A stretch of DNA of 64,000 nucleotides from Cyathus striatus (GCA_025738555.1 JAOVFP010000002.1:2418001-2482000); one strand, 5' to 3'; numbered from the stretch's first letter, positions 11,752-23,602 are shown. Numbers and translations are program-made. Notes: a model not told the origin generated them from the letters alone.

Positions 11752-13835
11752 ATGTCTCAAACAGGCCGTAACCTCGAGTACAGTGTTCAAGCAGAATCCA
11801 GGTCTCTTCTCATAGATGGAATTATTAACAATCCTCTTCACGCTTCTTCTCTTCCTGATGGGATAAGGAGGCCGCAAAGATGGTTGAATATGTTGGTATG
11901 CACATTGATATTCTTTAGTTCACAGACTAGCTATTAATCATGTTTATTTCATTTTACAGGGTCGCTTCTGCCCTCTATTCCAATCAATCTTCGTTTTGCC
12001 GAAAGCATCTCTGCAATTCAGGGCTTCCAAGGTGCCATGTTAAACGTACTCTTAAAAAAGAAATACGGGATGCCGTACCAGAATATTCTTATAAACACGT
12101 TAGTTTCTCTTGTGTTTTTTCCTACAGCTCTAACTAACGTATTAAACTAAGTGATCATGCGCAACACTTTGTATTCTCTCCGATGGACATATTGATCTCT
12201 CCCTCGGATCCACCTCGTTCTCCACAGGAAATGCTACAACGATACGAGAAATACTTTCCGAATTGCGACGTACACGATTCTTATATCCCACATGCTACGG
12301 TACTGACGATAGAGTCTACCAACATATACAAGACGAAAGACGGGCGGTATTTCCATACTCATGGTGTGTCCACTTCAATCTACTCCGTTTTATCGATGAT
12401 TTGACTCAAATGTGGGATTATCACTAGCGAGTTTGGACCCTAAGAAGACACAGCAGGCCCTCTCACTCTCTGTCCCTCCCTCTTTAAATGTGGAAGACCG
12501 GAATGCGGTCGTCGAGCTCTACGCTTCTTTGGTCTCCAAATACACCGCGTCCGAAATTGATGTAATAGTGAACGATCAATACCGCCAGGCTGGAACAATA
12601 TGTTACAGTCCCGAAGAGTTTCTTGCAACGGAACATGGGAAGGCAAACGCACACGTAGGGTTGTATGCGGTGAAACCTCTTACCCTTGAAGGAGAAGGGG
12701 AAAAACTTTCGCCAACGTGGTGGCCGGGCGGAACCCCCGAGCGACCGCTACAAGGATTGAAAGTTCTCGACCTAACCCGTATCATCGCTGGACCGAGTAT
12801 CTCGCGCTCGCTTGCGGTGTATGGCGCACATGTCTTGCGAATTACTTCCCCAAACGTCACAGATTATTCCGTTCTGAATCTGGACCTTGGATGGGGAAAA
12901 TGGAATGCATATCTAGATCTCAAGTCTCCAGAGGGAAGAGAAAGGTTGCGAGAATTAATAAAGGAGACGGATGTGGTTGTGGACGGGTATCGACCAGGAG
13001 TGGGTAAGCGCCTAGGATTTGGATGGGAAGACGTGGGAAGAATTTGGGAGGAGAGAGGGAAAGGTGGCGTATTTGCTAGAGAGAATTGTTACGGATGGAA
13101 TGGACCATGGCAAGGCCGATCTGGATGGCAGCAAATTAGCGATGCGGTATGTCGTATTGTTGGCTATTTCTCTATTGCTAAATTTGAGTAAAGTGTTGTG
13201 GTTCATCCTACCTGTACGGAAAAGGAATGGGGTTAAATGAAGCTGTTACGCCCGTGTTTCCCAATTCCGATTTTTGGTATGCTCTTCCGTTAATTTTTCT
13301 ATTTAGTGTCTTACACGAATATAGCACTGGTGCGTCCGGGGCGACTGGAGTTCTGCAAGCGCTCATCGAGCGCGGTGAGAAGGGCGGCTCTTACATTGTG
13401 GACGTGCGTCCTGTATTTAATTATATACTCACAATTTCTTACGCGCCCTACCAGTGTGCATTAAATTACTATTCCCAGTGGCTGGTTCGCACAGTCTCCA
13501 CATATCCATCGCATATCTGGAATACATTATGGGAAACATACAATCGCCCAATCTTCCGACACACCGATAACATGCCAGTCACGATTCCAGCTTTGCTCAA
13601 ACTTCTCAAAGATCGTGCCGCAAAACTTCGAAATGACGACGAAAAGGGGCTCTTCGATCCAGAATTTTATGAAGACAGAGAAAACAAGGCTTTGGGAGTG
13701 AAGGTGAGGTGTCTTAAACCCGTGTTAATCTTCCCAGAAGGGAGAGTGAGAACTGGGTATAACGTTGGTGCGAGACCGAATGGAAAGGATAAGGCTGTCT
13801 GGCCACAGGATTTGATGGTTGAAGTAATTGAGTAG
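11752..13835 (+). CDS. CoA-transferase family III (CaiB/BaiF) protein, with apparent 1-nt frameshift in exon 1
   Basis: Seven exons: 11752-11895, 11960-12098, 12152-12363, 12428-13146, 13194-13276, 13325-13403 and 13455-13835. They encode a protein of about 585 residues resembling fungal CAIB/BAIF family enzymes. These transfer CoA between carboxylic acids. Family-typical stretches are PSIPINLRFAESI, KVLDLTRIIAGPSISR, NAYLDLKSPEGRERLR, DGYRPGVGKRLGFGW, YGWNGPWQGRSGWQQISDA and LQALIERGEKGGSYIVD. All introns are 47-65 nt with correct phases. The exception lies in exon 1. The N-terminal frame (EYSVQAESRSLLIDGIINNP) and the following frame (AAKMVEYVG) are offset by one base near 11868-11874, as if one base were missing. 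The remaining ~550 codons are intact, so this is either a sequence error or a very young lesion. The substrate cannot be told from sequence. Confidence 0.8.
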
Positions 13836-13969
13836 ACGTGAATATCTTCCATACATTGGTTCTTTGTTCTCACCCAAATCGATTCTTCCACCAATTCACT
13901 CCATGGGACCGAATTGAATTAGCATCTAGCCCCCGATTCATGACGAGTCAGATCAATTCATCTCGTAGG

Positions 13970-13977
13970 TATAAAAC
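13970..13977 (+). promoter_or_regulatory. TATA box of the F-box-like gene
   Basis: The sequence GGTATAAAACCC lies 59-66 bp before the ATG at 14036. It supports choosing that start over an in-frame ATG at 13838, which would sit only 2 nt after the stop of the preceding gene. Confidence 0.5.
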
Positions 13978-14035
13978 CCGCTGTTGTTTGACATTGATCT
14001 TGTCATTCCTTCCACCCACTTCACTAGCGACCTTC

Positions 14036-15010
14036 ATGACGGCTACTACTACTACCTGCATTTCCTTTCCATCTGGACCTATTTTTCCACCAGAGATAAC
14101 AGGAATCATTATCAACTTCGCGATCAGCATCCTCGACTTAACGGATATCAGGAATATATCACTGTGCAATACCACTTTCTTAGATTACGCGCGTAAGCAT
14201 CCCGAGTTCTTTTCCAGACTGAAACTTCAATCATCGTCACAATTGGAAGACTTTCTTTCGTTTATCAAAGACTTCCCGGAATCGGAGCTTCCACGTCGAG
14301 TCAGGAAACTCACGGTCCATGCCGGTACCGGTAATGCACAAAACGGAGATCGGGAACTTCTTGATCAGTTGCTCAGTTGTAAGCTCTTCCCAAGTGTGGT
14401 TGAGCTTACGGTCCTTGGGCATGATGAAGATAAGATCCCTCTCAAAGGGCTGGGGAGATGCATATTTTCCGGTCATCTTTCCAAACTAGTTCTTTCCAAT
14501 TTGGTTCTTCCACACAATGTATTAATGCATGCGTTTCAGAACGTCAAAGAGTTGTCACTCTCTAACGTGCGGTGTTACAATGCGCCGGGAACTTCTCATC
14601 GTTTCCCTCCGCTTCGAACTAGCAAAATGGAGAAGTTGGAGTTGGGTCCAGGAGTTGACCAGTGCATTGAAGACTTTTTTCTCCACGAACCTCAACCAAT
14701 GGCGAGGTTCCAAAATCTCAAGCACCTCTCGCTTGTTTCTTACTGTAGCCATTGGCAGTTTGCTTCAGCATTGCCCAGAAGGTTAAAAGATACCCTTGAG
14801 TATCTGAAAATCACCTTTAGAGAGGAGAAGGGTCGTAATGATAGAATGAAATCCGGGGTGAGCCTCCCAAACCTCACAAATCTATTTATACGGCTTCCTT
14901 CTACATTGCAAGGTGATATTTATCGATTTCACTGTTTTCAAGACTATGAAGGAGAATTCATTTCAGAGTACCTCAACGTTAAAAAGCTTGTTACAAGTAG
15001 CAGTATTTAG
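14036..15010 (+). CDS. F-box-like domain protein
   Basis: A single open exon of 324 residues starting at ATG 14036. Residues ~16-60 (FPPEITGIIINFAI, then LTDIRNISLCNTTFLDYARKHPEFF) have the spacing of the basidiomycete F-box-like domain. There, an LPPE-type start is followed by a helix and a conserved C/S-L-V-C region. The rest contains weakly leucine-rich segments (FPSVVELTVLG, LSKLVLSNLVLP, FQNLKHLSLVS, LPNLTNLFIRLPS) that probably form a degenerate LRR substrate-binding part. Such proteins are abundant in Agaricomycetes and usually act as substrate receptors of SCF ubiquitin ligases; that role is inferred. It lies 200 bp after the CoA-transferase on the same strand, with its own TATA box. 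Confidence 0.65.
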   Translation: MTATTTTCISFPSGPIFPPEITGIIINFAISILDLTDIRNISLCNTTFLDYARKHPEFFSRLKLQSSSQLEDFLSFIKDFPESELPRRVRKLTVHAGTGNAQNGDRELLDQLLSCKLFPSVVELTVLGHDEDKIPLKGLGRCIFSGHLSKLVLSNLVLPHNVLMHAFQNVKELSLSNVRCYNAPGTSHRFPPLRTSKMEKLELGPGVDQCIEDFFLHEPQPMARFQNLKHLSLVSYCSHWQFASALPRRLKDTLEYLKITFREEKGRNDRMKSGVSLPNLTNLFIRLPSTLQGDIYRFHCFQDYEGEFISEYLNVKKLVTSSSI

Positions 15011-15141
15011 TTCCTGTTATCATCTTTCACAAAGAAATGCGAGTGGGGAGGACATCCGTCTATTCGAACTATAGGTTTGCGAGAGTACATGTGATGGTAA
15101 AAACGAAGCGAGCAGCTTGCCCCAGTTGCGTTCCATCAACT

Positions 15142-16252
15142 TTAACCAATGGAGTCATTAAGCTTCAAGTTGGTTTCACTATCGGAGGAAGTTGAATTTT
15201 GTGGGAAGAAGAAGGACATAAACAAGGGCACAAAAACCACGTAAACGGCCCGCCACCCGGTAAGATATACCGCAATAGCCTGTAGGTACATGATATTCAA
15301 TGAAATATCCTCTCAGTTTGCAATATTATAAATAGAAACTCACCTGAAAGTAGACAAGTAGCTGCAACAGTGATTTCCCGAGTTGGATAGTCGGTATAAA
15401 ATGAATAAATAAGAATAAATCCAGAGAAATTGCCATAGCAGCACATTCCAGGAGCGTCGAAATGATCGCCGTTGATGGTGAGAGGTATCTTGGTGAGAGT
15501 TTGAAGCCCTTGCTCTGTATATACAGATATTGTGTGCCACAAATAATGGTGGTTAAAGTGATCTTCAATCCAATAGTAGAACATAACTGAGCTATGACAA
15601 TTGTTCTTGGAAATGAATCGGTCAATAATTGATGAATTCCTAGACCTGCAATAAATCGACAGTATTGTCACCGAGGAGATACGAATGATATATATAAAGG
15701 AGTAGTTACCGACGGATCCCAAGAGGAAGAGAAATGGGAATGGGGCGAGTAATGAATAAGGATACCGGCAGTTCTCCAGGATTAGGACACTTCTCCAAGT
15801 CTTTATTATCATAGATTTAGCTATAAGCAGTGAAATGAATTCCAATAAAAAAGACGTACCAAAAGGCTATCTACCACCCACTGGTTACGGTAGTAAAACG
15901 CTCTCCAAAGTGGCCAAAGTGGAAGCTCAGGCTCAATAACACTGATTCTGAATATGGATTTCGGACTCGCATCTTTGATATTACGAACATATAGCCAGAA
16001 AGTGGCAATATCGTATTCAAGAGTAAGTATTGCGCATATGCATATCACTATGACGAGTCCCAGCAGTGCAGAGTCACTTGTTCGCGCATGTCTTCTTTCA
16101 AGTTTCGAAAGAACAAGATATGAAAATATAGCAAAGAGAATTAAGGTTATCCCGTATCCTATGTTGCCAATTGTAGCAGCCAGAAGAGGGAATCCGGGTG
16201 ATCCTGAATCATCGATGCGTAACCACTGCCAGAGGCTTTCTTCATCGCCCAT
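15142..16252 (-). CDS. Multi-pass (about 7 TM) membrane protein of unknown function
   Basis: Four exons (16252-15860, 15800-15710, 15645-15344, 15279-15142), introns 59, 64 and 64 nt, 307 residues. Hydrophobic segments are visible around residues 22-48, 65-95, 140-165, 175-205, 222-250 and 255-290. This suggests six or seven membrane helices. The architecture resembles the basidiomycete-specific seven-helix proteins often annotated only as integral membrane protein. It could be receptor-like, but no GPCR signature is obvious. The short C-terminal tail is Ser-rich and polar. A TATA-like TATATAAAC lies about 86 bp upstream on the minus strand. The function is unknown. Confidence 0.65.
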
Positions 16253-16337
16253 TGTTGAAGTTCTACAGTATCCTGATGAGAAAAAGATGGATGGGAGTGC
16301 AGCGTAATTGTTAGTATATGTCAAACATATGTTGTTG

Positions 16338-16346
16338 TTTATATAC
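16338..16346 (-). promoter_or_regulatory. Putative TATA box of the membrane protein gene
   Basis: The minus strand reads TGTATATAAACAAC, 86-94 bp upstream of the ATG at 16252. This is a plausible core promoter, judged from sequence and spacing only. Confidence 0.4.
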
Positions 16347-16938
16347 AGTGACCAGAGTTGGCCCGTGATGCGCGGTGCTTACCATGTACAATATACAGCC
16401 AGTCAATTTATTTTTAAAACCAAGTATCACCAGGCAGCTATAGACTCTGGCTGTGCCATGGCAGGGTATAAGCAGGTTGGTTCGCCAATGGATGGGTAGC
16501 CGTAACAACAGATACAGTGTGCTACTTATCTGGTTGAAATTTTGAAATGTTGAAGACCTGGAATACCAGTGAGAGGCCTTACGTAGTACGTATCCTGAGG
16601 TACGAACAACTTCGGTCAACGTAATTTTGGTTAGAAGTTACATAAATAGAACGGCGCTTAAAGTTATAATTGACGGCCTGTGACCACAACGTCTCTCAAC
16701 AAGATACTTGTAAGTAACCACTATTTCACTCGATGTCTCTCGTTCGAATGTGCATAATTTCGCTGGTCGCCGAACTGAATACAGACGATATGTGATCACA
16801 AAGCCGATCATTGGTGTCCTCCAATTGAATAAGCAGTTAAAGATCGAACGCGTAACTTGTTTCCAACCCATGCTGGCCCTTCTCCCACCAAAGCGACGCA
16901 TTTTCAAGATAAACCTGCGGTTAGTGTTATTAAGGACA
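16347..16938. other. Intergenic region, divergent promoters
   Basis: About 590 bp between divergently transcribed genes. No coding frame with recognisable content was found. It must contain the promoter, and possibly an unrecognised first exon, of the phosphotransferase gene that follows. Confidence 0.4.
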
Positions 16939-18920
16939 ATGTCTTCAGATATCTCCAAGTAAGTCTCTCTTTCGCACAACATGTTAGACGGCTGAGAAGG
17001 AGAAGAGAGCGCTCGATATACACATCCACCTACCCCCTCCAACACGGGCTAGAATGGAACCGCGATCTCATAGACGTTGTTCCCCGGTGGACGCACGCAC
17101 CAGATCCAGATATTGTCCTATCGCTCGCTAAACTGCACTTGCCGCAGGGGGTGGAGTACACCGTGTCTGAGTTCGCAGCGGGGGTGTTTAATAAGCTGTT
17201 CTTGCTCTCTCCACCGAACATCGACTGCTCCATGCCACAGCTATGCCCCAGCTCGACACACAAGCCAGCGCCCACTCGTCCAGGTACTAGGGAAGAGGAC
17301 AGCATCAGGGAAGACCAACAATGTTACGTAATGCGCGTGTCGCTGCCTGTAGACCCGCATTTCAAAACCGCCAGCGAAGTAGCAACACTGCACTACCTGG
17401 CACATCATACCTCTGTCCCTGTACCGCGCGTTATTGCGTATTGCTCATCTGCCGATAATGCGTTAGGGTTTGAGTGGATCCTTGGGACGCGTGTTCCTGG
17501 GGTGCCACTGAGAGAGTTCTGGGACCCTGAGGAGGTTCATTGCGATGAAGAGAGTGATGAGGAGGTGGGGGCGGAGAGGGGACTGTACAGTTCGGCAAAC
17601 CTAGGGAAGAAGAACAAGCTGACATGGAAAGAGAAGGTGTCGATAGTGGATACACTGGCAGGATACATCAAGCAAATGCACGAACTCAAACTGGACCGGA
17701 TGGGGAGTCTTTATCTCGCTGGAGAGTGTCATCCACATTTACATTGGCTGCATCCATCTTCTTTCCCTGAGCCGTCTGCTGTCTCTCCGGAGCCGAAACA
17801 TGTTCGAACTCCCTCGTCACCCGCTCCTCCATCTTCAGAAGGGAACAAACACTCAGCGTGGAGCGCAAATCCTTCATCACCGGAAAGACATAAGCACCAC
17901 CCTCCAAACCTCGCTCCTTCCCTTCATCCAGCAAACCCTCATCCTCAGTTCACACCAATACCACATCTGCCGGAATACACACTCGGTCCAGCTGTCGCCC
18001 TCCCGTTCTTCTACCATCGTAGGTTAAAGCTACACCTCGACCGCGGACCGTTCTCTACGTCCGCAGAATGGGTTAGAGCGTATCTCGATGTGCAGATTGG
18101 AGCGGCTAAGGATAAGGTTCGAGGTGTTCGTGAAGGGAGCATTAATGTCGAAGGTATAAAATTCAAAGGACTTGAGGGAGGAAGTGATGAAAGCAACTCG
18201 ATAAAGGTGCTTAAGGGATCTATACGAGCTGCGAGATCGCTTATCCCGCTTATCCCGCGCTTCTTTCCTCCTGCGAACGAGGAGCACTTTGTGCTGAACC
18301 ACCTGGACTTGTCGACTTCCAATATCCTCATCGACCCGGTATCGCATAAGATAACGGGTATCGTGGATTGGGAGTACGTTTCCCTCCAACCACGCTGGAA
18401 GGCTAGGCAGCCGCTCAAGTTCCTTCGTGGTCCGGAGATCAATCCTTCGTGGTACGAGAGTGAGATTGGAGCAAGTGTGCCGCGGGATTGGTGGCGGGCG
18501 CCGAGAGTGATGAAGGGGGAAGAAGAGAAGAGGAGGGCAACGTTGCAGTTGCCTGTTCCAGTATGCGACTCGGGGAGAAAAGATTCACTTGTTTCTCGGT
18601 CTACACATATGTTCAATCCTAATACTCGGCTTTCATCCGCTACTCCTCCTTCCACTCCTGTTCTTAAAAAAGACAAAGAACTACTGGCGAACCTCCAGAA
18701 CCAGCTCCTCCGGCTTGTGTGCGAGCATACTATCCCGTCTGGTGGTCAGGTAGAGAAAGAAAAACGTATTTTTGAGTATAAGATTGCGCAGACGCATGTG
18801 GATACGGAGCAGAAGTGGGAGAAGGTGTTGCGGTGGTCTGAGAGGGTCGCGCGGGGAGGGGAGGTGGAGCAGGGCGTTGGGAAGGAAGAAAGTTGGTTCG
18901 AGCCTGAGTTGTTTTGTTAA
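16939..18920 (+). CDS. Aminoglycoside-phosphotransferase-like (APH/AIM9-type) kinase
   Basis: A protein of about 650 residues with a phosphotransferase (APH) fold. Diagnostic parts are EWNRDLIDVVPRWT near the N terminus, FAAGVFNKLFLL (nucleotide loop), and CYVMRVSLPVDPHFKTASEVATLHYL (conserved basic residue and helix C). VPVPRVIAYCSSADNALGFEWIL follows, then HLDLSTSNILID (catalytic loop Asp) and ITGIVDWEYV (metal-binding Asp). A Pro/Ser/His-rich insertion of ~90 residues (about 17760-17990) interrupts the family sequence. Homologues include mitochondrial AIM9-type proteins and many uncharacterised agaricomycete kinases; the substrate is unknown. The start is uncertain. The long open frame has no upstream ATG. 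The best candidate is ATG 16939 joined through a very short intron starting at GTAAGT 16959. The core domain call is firm, the N-terminal ~10 residues are not. Confidence 0.75.
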
Positions 18921-20338
18921 ATGACTCTAATGGGTGGGAGGAGGGCTATAAGATTTTGTGTTGTATTTGTATCGTGTCAGATTGTACAATGTATAAATAT
19001 ATAATTGATAGTCTGTAGTGGTGAGCATCAAATATTAAATATTGAAGCGTTAATTTGAAGTGGTAAGTAAGTGCTCCGAGGCAGCAAGCAAATGACATTC
19101 AAACAGCGCTATGCCAGTCGTCACTCAGTCAATAGTTAAAGTCAAGTCAATTGACTGAGTCATGACTCAGTCAAAGCTTGGCGTTGACTGATACTTAACT
19201 GAGTCATTGACTAGTCATTAATTCATTAACTGGCAGTTTGTTCCGGCGGTACATATTTATTCGGGCGCAAATGTAGCGGCCGATGAGATTCCCTAATATT
19301 TTGGGTTACTTAACAGTTGGTAAACAGTGTGAACTTTGAATTTACTATGTAACGTTTGAAAATTTGATAAAAACTTGAAGCTGATTTGAAGGTTAGACTT
19401 TAGTTAAACTCCGGGCCGCCACGGTCCGCTGAGGACATTATTTATGCTTAGCGTTGATGCCTTTGAAAACAAATATTTGTTAAACTTCCCATCCGTTCGC
19501 CTTGAACGGAGCCATTCTGCCTGGTTCTGGCTTTGACAAATGTTGTTTCTCACCTCGGAAGGTGAATCTGAACATTATTTCCGTTGCTTTACGATGTACA
19601 GAAGATTATATCATCTTGGACTACCGGGAAGGTCTTCTGGGGCTTGCGATAGTTGCTAGTGTTCAATGTGAAGGCTCGGATTGAGCGAGGATGGCTTGGG
19701 TGAAAGGTAAGTGTTTATGCTATCGCGCATTGAAGTGATTGCTGCAACTAACAATCTTAGTTTTTATTAGTAGAAATAATGGTATCGTACTTAATTATTT
19801 AAGAATCATGAACATGCAATTCAAGCTTGTTGCTCAGGAGGGCGCTACCAGGGTGAGACATTGGGTGGACAGATCACAACATCACCTCGCATGATGTGAA
19901 TCCGTAATCTGGAAATATAAGAAGTCAAATTCTCGTCTAATCTCAACGGTCATTGCGCATTCTTACGTTGAAAGGTTCAGGAATCAAGGCAAGGGTGCTT
20001 GTTGCTTTGGCACACCGCCCAGTGATTGCACCGACAGCTGATCGAAATACAAGGGTTACAACTTGGTTACAGCGTCTTCTTCAATAACCATAAGACCAGA
20101 AAACAAGCTATAACTTCGTGATGAGTGGCTTCTCTACTACAATACGTGGGCTTGACCCCCCTGGTCAGAGCAAGATATCCGATGATGCGCACTCAAAGCG
20201 TCAGAGTCTCGGCAAGCTTTGACCTCGATAAGATACTTTTAATATCCTCTTCGACATCGTCAACCATTATCAAATCTACTCACCGACTTCTCCCAATCAC
20301 TCAATCTACTTCTCCAACACCACAGCTTCTTTTCCTCG
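18921..20338. other. Intergenic region with GACT-rich palindromic cluster
   Basis: About 1.4 kb without a supported gene. The segment 19108-19230 is dense in GACT/AGTC half-sites, including TGACTCA cores and a perfect 24-bp palindrome (listed separately). The rest is AT-rich and leads into the first kinase gene. Confidence 0.5.
19151..19174. repeat. Perfect 24-bp palindrome with AP-1/Gcn4-like cores
   Basis: The half-site TTGACTGAGTCA is followed immediately by its exact reverse complement. It contains TGAGTCA and TGACTCA, which match the bZIP (AP-1/Gcn4) core. Further partial copies flank it on both sides within ~120 bp. Confidence 0.7.
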
Positions 20339-22656
20339 ATGATTCATAACATTCTCGCAAATGCTGTATCTTTTCTGTATAATCGCGTGTCCGCGGTCAT
20401 AAAAAAGAAAGACGGCCAGCCTTCTGAAACTGCCGAGCCCAGGTCGAAGAAAAAGACGAATATACGCTCAGTGCTAAGGAAGCGCCGCAACGCTAAGGTC
20501 TCGAAGTCATCGCCCTCGCCACCGGAGCTGGAGAAAGTTCTTCCCACCATACCCGAAATCAAACCCAGTGATACCAGCCTCTCAGATGAAATAGCAATAC
20601 CGGTCTTGACCTCTTCCTCATCCGATTCGTATGGATGCCTGTTTTGATTTGGGATGCGTCCGTGCTGATTTTGTTTCGATAGAGCATGTACAACCACAGC
20701 ACAAGACCATTCTCTGGTTTATTCATATAGAAATAACGATGTTACACCAGAGGTATCTGCTTCTGAGCCCGCTACACCCCCAACTGTGGATATTCCTTTC
20801 ATCAAGCATTGCGATACCGCCTCCCAATCATCTACTCCCCAGTCTGCCGATGCCTCACATTCATCTACTTCTAATTCATCTTTCGGTGGCGCTCAAGCCG
20901 AGGCCGTTCCACTACAGCTGGACATTGCCGATGTCACTATCCAGGACTCTGTAACCCAACTCCTTGCCTACCGGGATGATGTTCTCCAGTCTGAGATTTC
21001 ACTGTCCCCCACTCACACAGATAATGCTCTCCATACCGACACTCTCCAGTCTTCTACTCTCCCCAATGACATATCACAGTCTATTTCTCATCAGTTTTCC
21101 GCGGCCCCTACTGACGTTCCCCAGGACGTTCATGTCGACTTACTTGCTGCCCTCTTCGACACTCATATTGCACCAACTTCTCCAACTGGATCTTCAACCT
21201 TGCTTCCCCAGCCTTCTGAAGTTATACCTGCGACGGCGCTTATGTATTCTGATTCAGCAGATGTTAAAAGTGTCTTATCAAGTCCTTCCTTTCACGAACT
21301 CTTCACCGGCGATGTGAAATTTAAATGCCCAAATGGCGCCTATACGCTCACAGTTGTACTCGCGGTGGTTCCTAATAAAAAAGGATATTTGTTCACCCAG
21401 AATAATCGCTACGAAGACGAGAATAGGCAAATACATTATGACAAAGAAGACATTATTTCACGTTGTCCTATGGTCGATGTGATGGTTGTCCGAAGTTTTG
21501 CGGTGGATGAACCCGATTCAGAGCACCTTGGCTACTGTCACTACTCAACACATGCTATAGTGGGAGAGGGAGGTTTTGGTTGTGCTGTGGTATATAAACG
21601 TCATTCGTGTGAAGCTAGGATACCCGAAGAGGTGCAAGCTATGATGCTGATGAATATGGTTCTCAAGTTCGTACTCAACCCGAAAGAAGACGAAGACATT
21701 ATGTTGAATGAGATCAAGTCTATGGATACTTTGCAACTTGAAGATTGTCCGTGGACTGTTCCTAACCTTGGTGACGTATATGCAACGCCTTCTGTCATCA
21801 CAATGGTAAGTTCTACCTGTAGTGCAAGTTGATATTCAATAACTCGGAAATCCTCGTCTATTCTAGCCTTACTACTCAGCAACTCTTAGCGATTTGATAC
21901 CATATATGACGGGGAGACGTGACCGTGTGCTAGCGACTTATTTGCTGGCTCAATTGGTATTTTTCTTTTCTAATTTACGTTTCAATCCGTTCATTTAATA
22001 ATTCTCCAGATCGTTGCTGTCCACAGAATCCACCGCTCCGAAGTAGTGCATATGGATCTGAAACCAGACAATATCTTTATATCAGACACCGGGCATATCG
22101 TGGTAGGAGATATGGGAATATCGCGCTGCAATGTTGGCCCTGGAACAAAAATCTTTGCTTCTGATGTAATTGGAACTCCACCTTACGCTGCTCCTGAAGT
22201 CGCATTTGGGAATAAGTTTGGTCGAGAGGCAGACTGGTATAGTGTTGGCATCATTGCATATCAGTTATTTGTTGGAGAGTGCGACACTCACCCGTTTGAA
22301 GAACCACTTCGAGATAATGGCGAAATCCAGGTGTTGAAGCCGTTACACAAATTGTCGCATCCCGAAGGCGAATTTATTAAGGGGGTAAGTCAAAGATCAG
22401 CTGAATTAAAGGATAGTACATAATATCTTTTTAGATGTTAGAATCGGACGTCACACAAAGGATGACCTTTGAAAAGATGAAGAACCACGACATTTTTAAA
22501 CATTTCTACTTGTGCGTGCCCTCTTTCCATAATCATCTGATAGTAATAAAGTGTTGACGGTTCCACATCTTTAATCGCAGAAATTTGAGAGAGATTGAGA
22601 CGCGCCGGGGGTCTGACATCGTTCGTGCTTTGTTAAGGAAATATCTTCAAGCTTAG
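20339..22656 (+). CDS. Protein kinase 1 of the local cluster (cytosolic, HMD/DMG variant)
   Basis: Six exons (20339-20628, 20683-21805, 21867-21956, 22010-22384, 22435-22511, 22581-22656) encode 676 residues. The first ~300 residues are Ser/Thr/Pro-rich and low in structure, with a Lys/Arg patch near residues 25-60. There is no signal peptide. The kinase domain spans about residues 385-650. It has the glycine loop GEGGFG, VLK as likely beta-3 Lys, catalytic loop HMDLKPDN (Arg of HRD replaced by Met), DMG in place of DFG, GTPPYAAPE, and DWYSVGIIAYQLF. Catalytic Asp, Asn and Lys are kept, so activity is possible. Unlike its three neighbours it lacks the long activation-segment insert. Introns after ITM, before the IVAVH helix, before ML and near the C terminus match the neighbours in position and phase. 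Substrate and pathway are unknown. Confidence 0.8.
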
Positions 22657-22714
22657 TAGGCTGTCGAAGACATTGACGTTCAGCTTATCCAATTTTTATC
22701 TCTGTAATTTAAGA

Positions 22715-22799
22715 ATTGAGTTAAGATTGAGTAGTACAGAAGTAAGTTACAAAAAACTTTTCTGAAACTTACTTCTGTACTACTCAATCTTGACTCAAT
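22715..22799. repeat. Foldback: 34-nt inverted repeat arms with 17-nt loop
   Basis: Arms 22715-22748 and 22766-22799 are reverse complements with a single mismatch, separated by 17 nt. They lie 59 bp downstream of the first kinase stop codon, probably in its 3' untranslated region. This could be a foldback MITE remnant or a hairpin transcript source. Confidence 0.7.
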
Positions 22800-23602
22800 C
22801 TGTATAGTAATACTTATTTATGTAAATTGTACTAAATTTATGTGTTACTGTTTCATCTTCTGATAATTTTTTGTAGTTGTTCTACATGATTTTAAGTATA
22901 GAGCTCATAAAAATTTAGTAGTACAATCAGTCCAGCCTGCCAGCTGCCTGCGCAAAGTTTTTCGAAGTTCAGCTTCTGAATTTGTACGAAGTGATTGTTT
23001 GTTTTTACTGCTAATGCGAATAAGTACCCGAACAATGCCCGAGTGTACTTTGGTCTAACTGCCTTGTACTTAATTGTTGTGTAATTGTCTCAAAATTGTC
23101 TACATATGTGTTGCTTCAAACCGAACTCATAACACACGCCATCCATTTCTCCCTACTTATCTATGTGCATACAGTAGCACTGCCAATCGACCAGACCGTG
23201 ATTGTGCCTGGACTCGGACTCCTTTGCCGTTCACGTTGGGTTACAATACAAAGCGGAAATATACTAGCAAGTGGTTGCTACGCACTTCTATTGAGCTACT
23301 TCAATCGCCCGCACCCACATAAGCTATATCGCATTGTGCCAAATCCAAGTGAAGAACAATACATGAGTGGCGCGCCACTGTAAACGGTTATCCTAAAAGA
23401 TGGTATTTTAGAAGGGATGGACTACAACTTGACCTGCTCACCAGCCGCTGACCTCAGTCTGCGTATTACTTTATTACTCCTCCTGCACTAGCTATTTCAT
23501 TGCGTCTTTTGTCTATCCACACCAAACTGCATCTGTAGTCCTCCGACCGCCAGTGGCACCCGACCCCACCGATTTCACACCCCTGACATTCCCTCTGCAG
23601 CC
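22800..23602. other. Intergenic region between kinases 1 and 2
   Basis: About 800 bp of sequence without a supported gene. It presumably holds the promoter of kinase 2, whose ATG at 23603 follows a pyrimidine-rich leader. Confidence 0.4.

Noticed and set aside
18011..18676. Minus-strand frame of about 220 codons
   Set aside because: Antisense of the conserved APH catalytic region, which is clearly coding on the plus strand.
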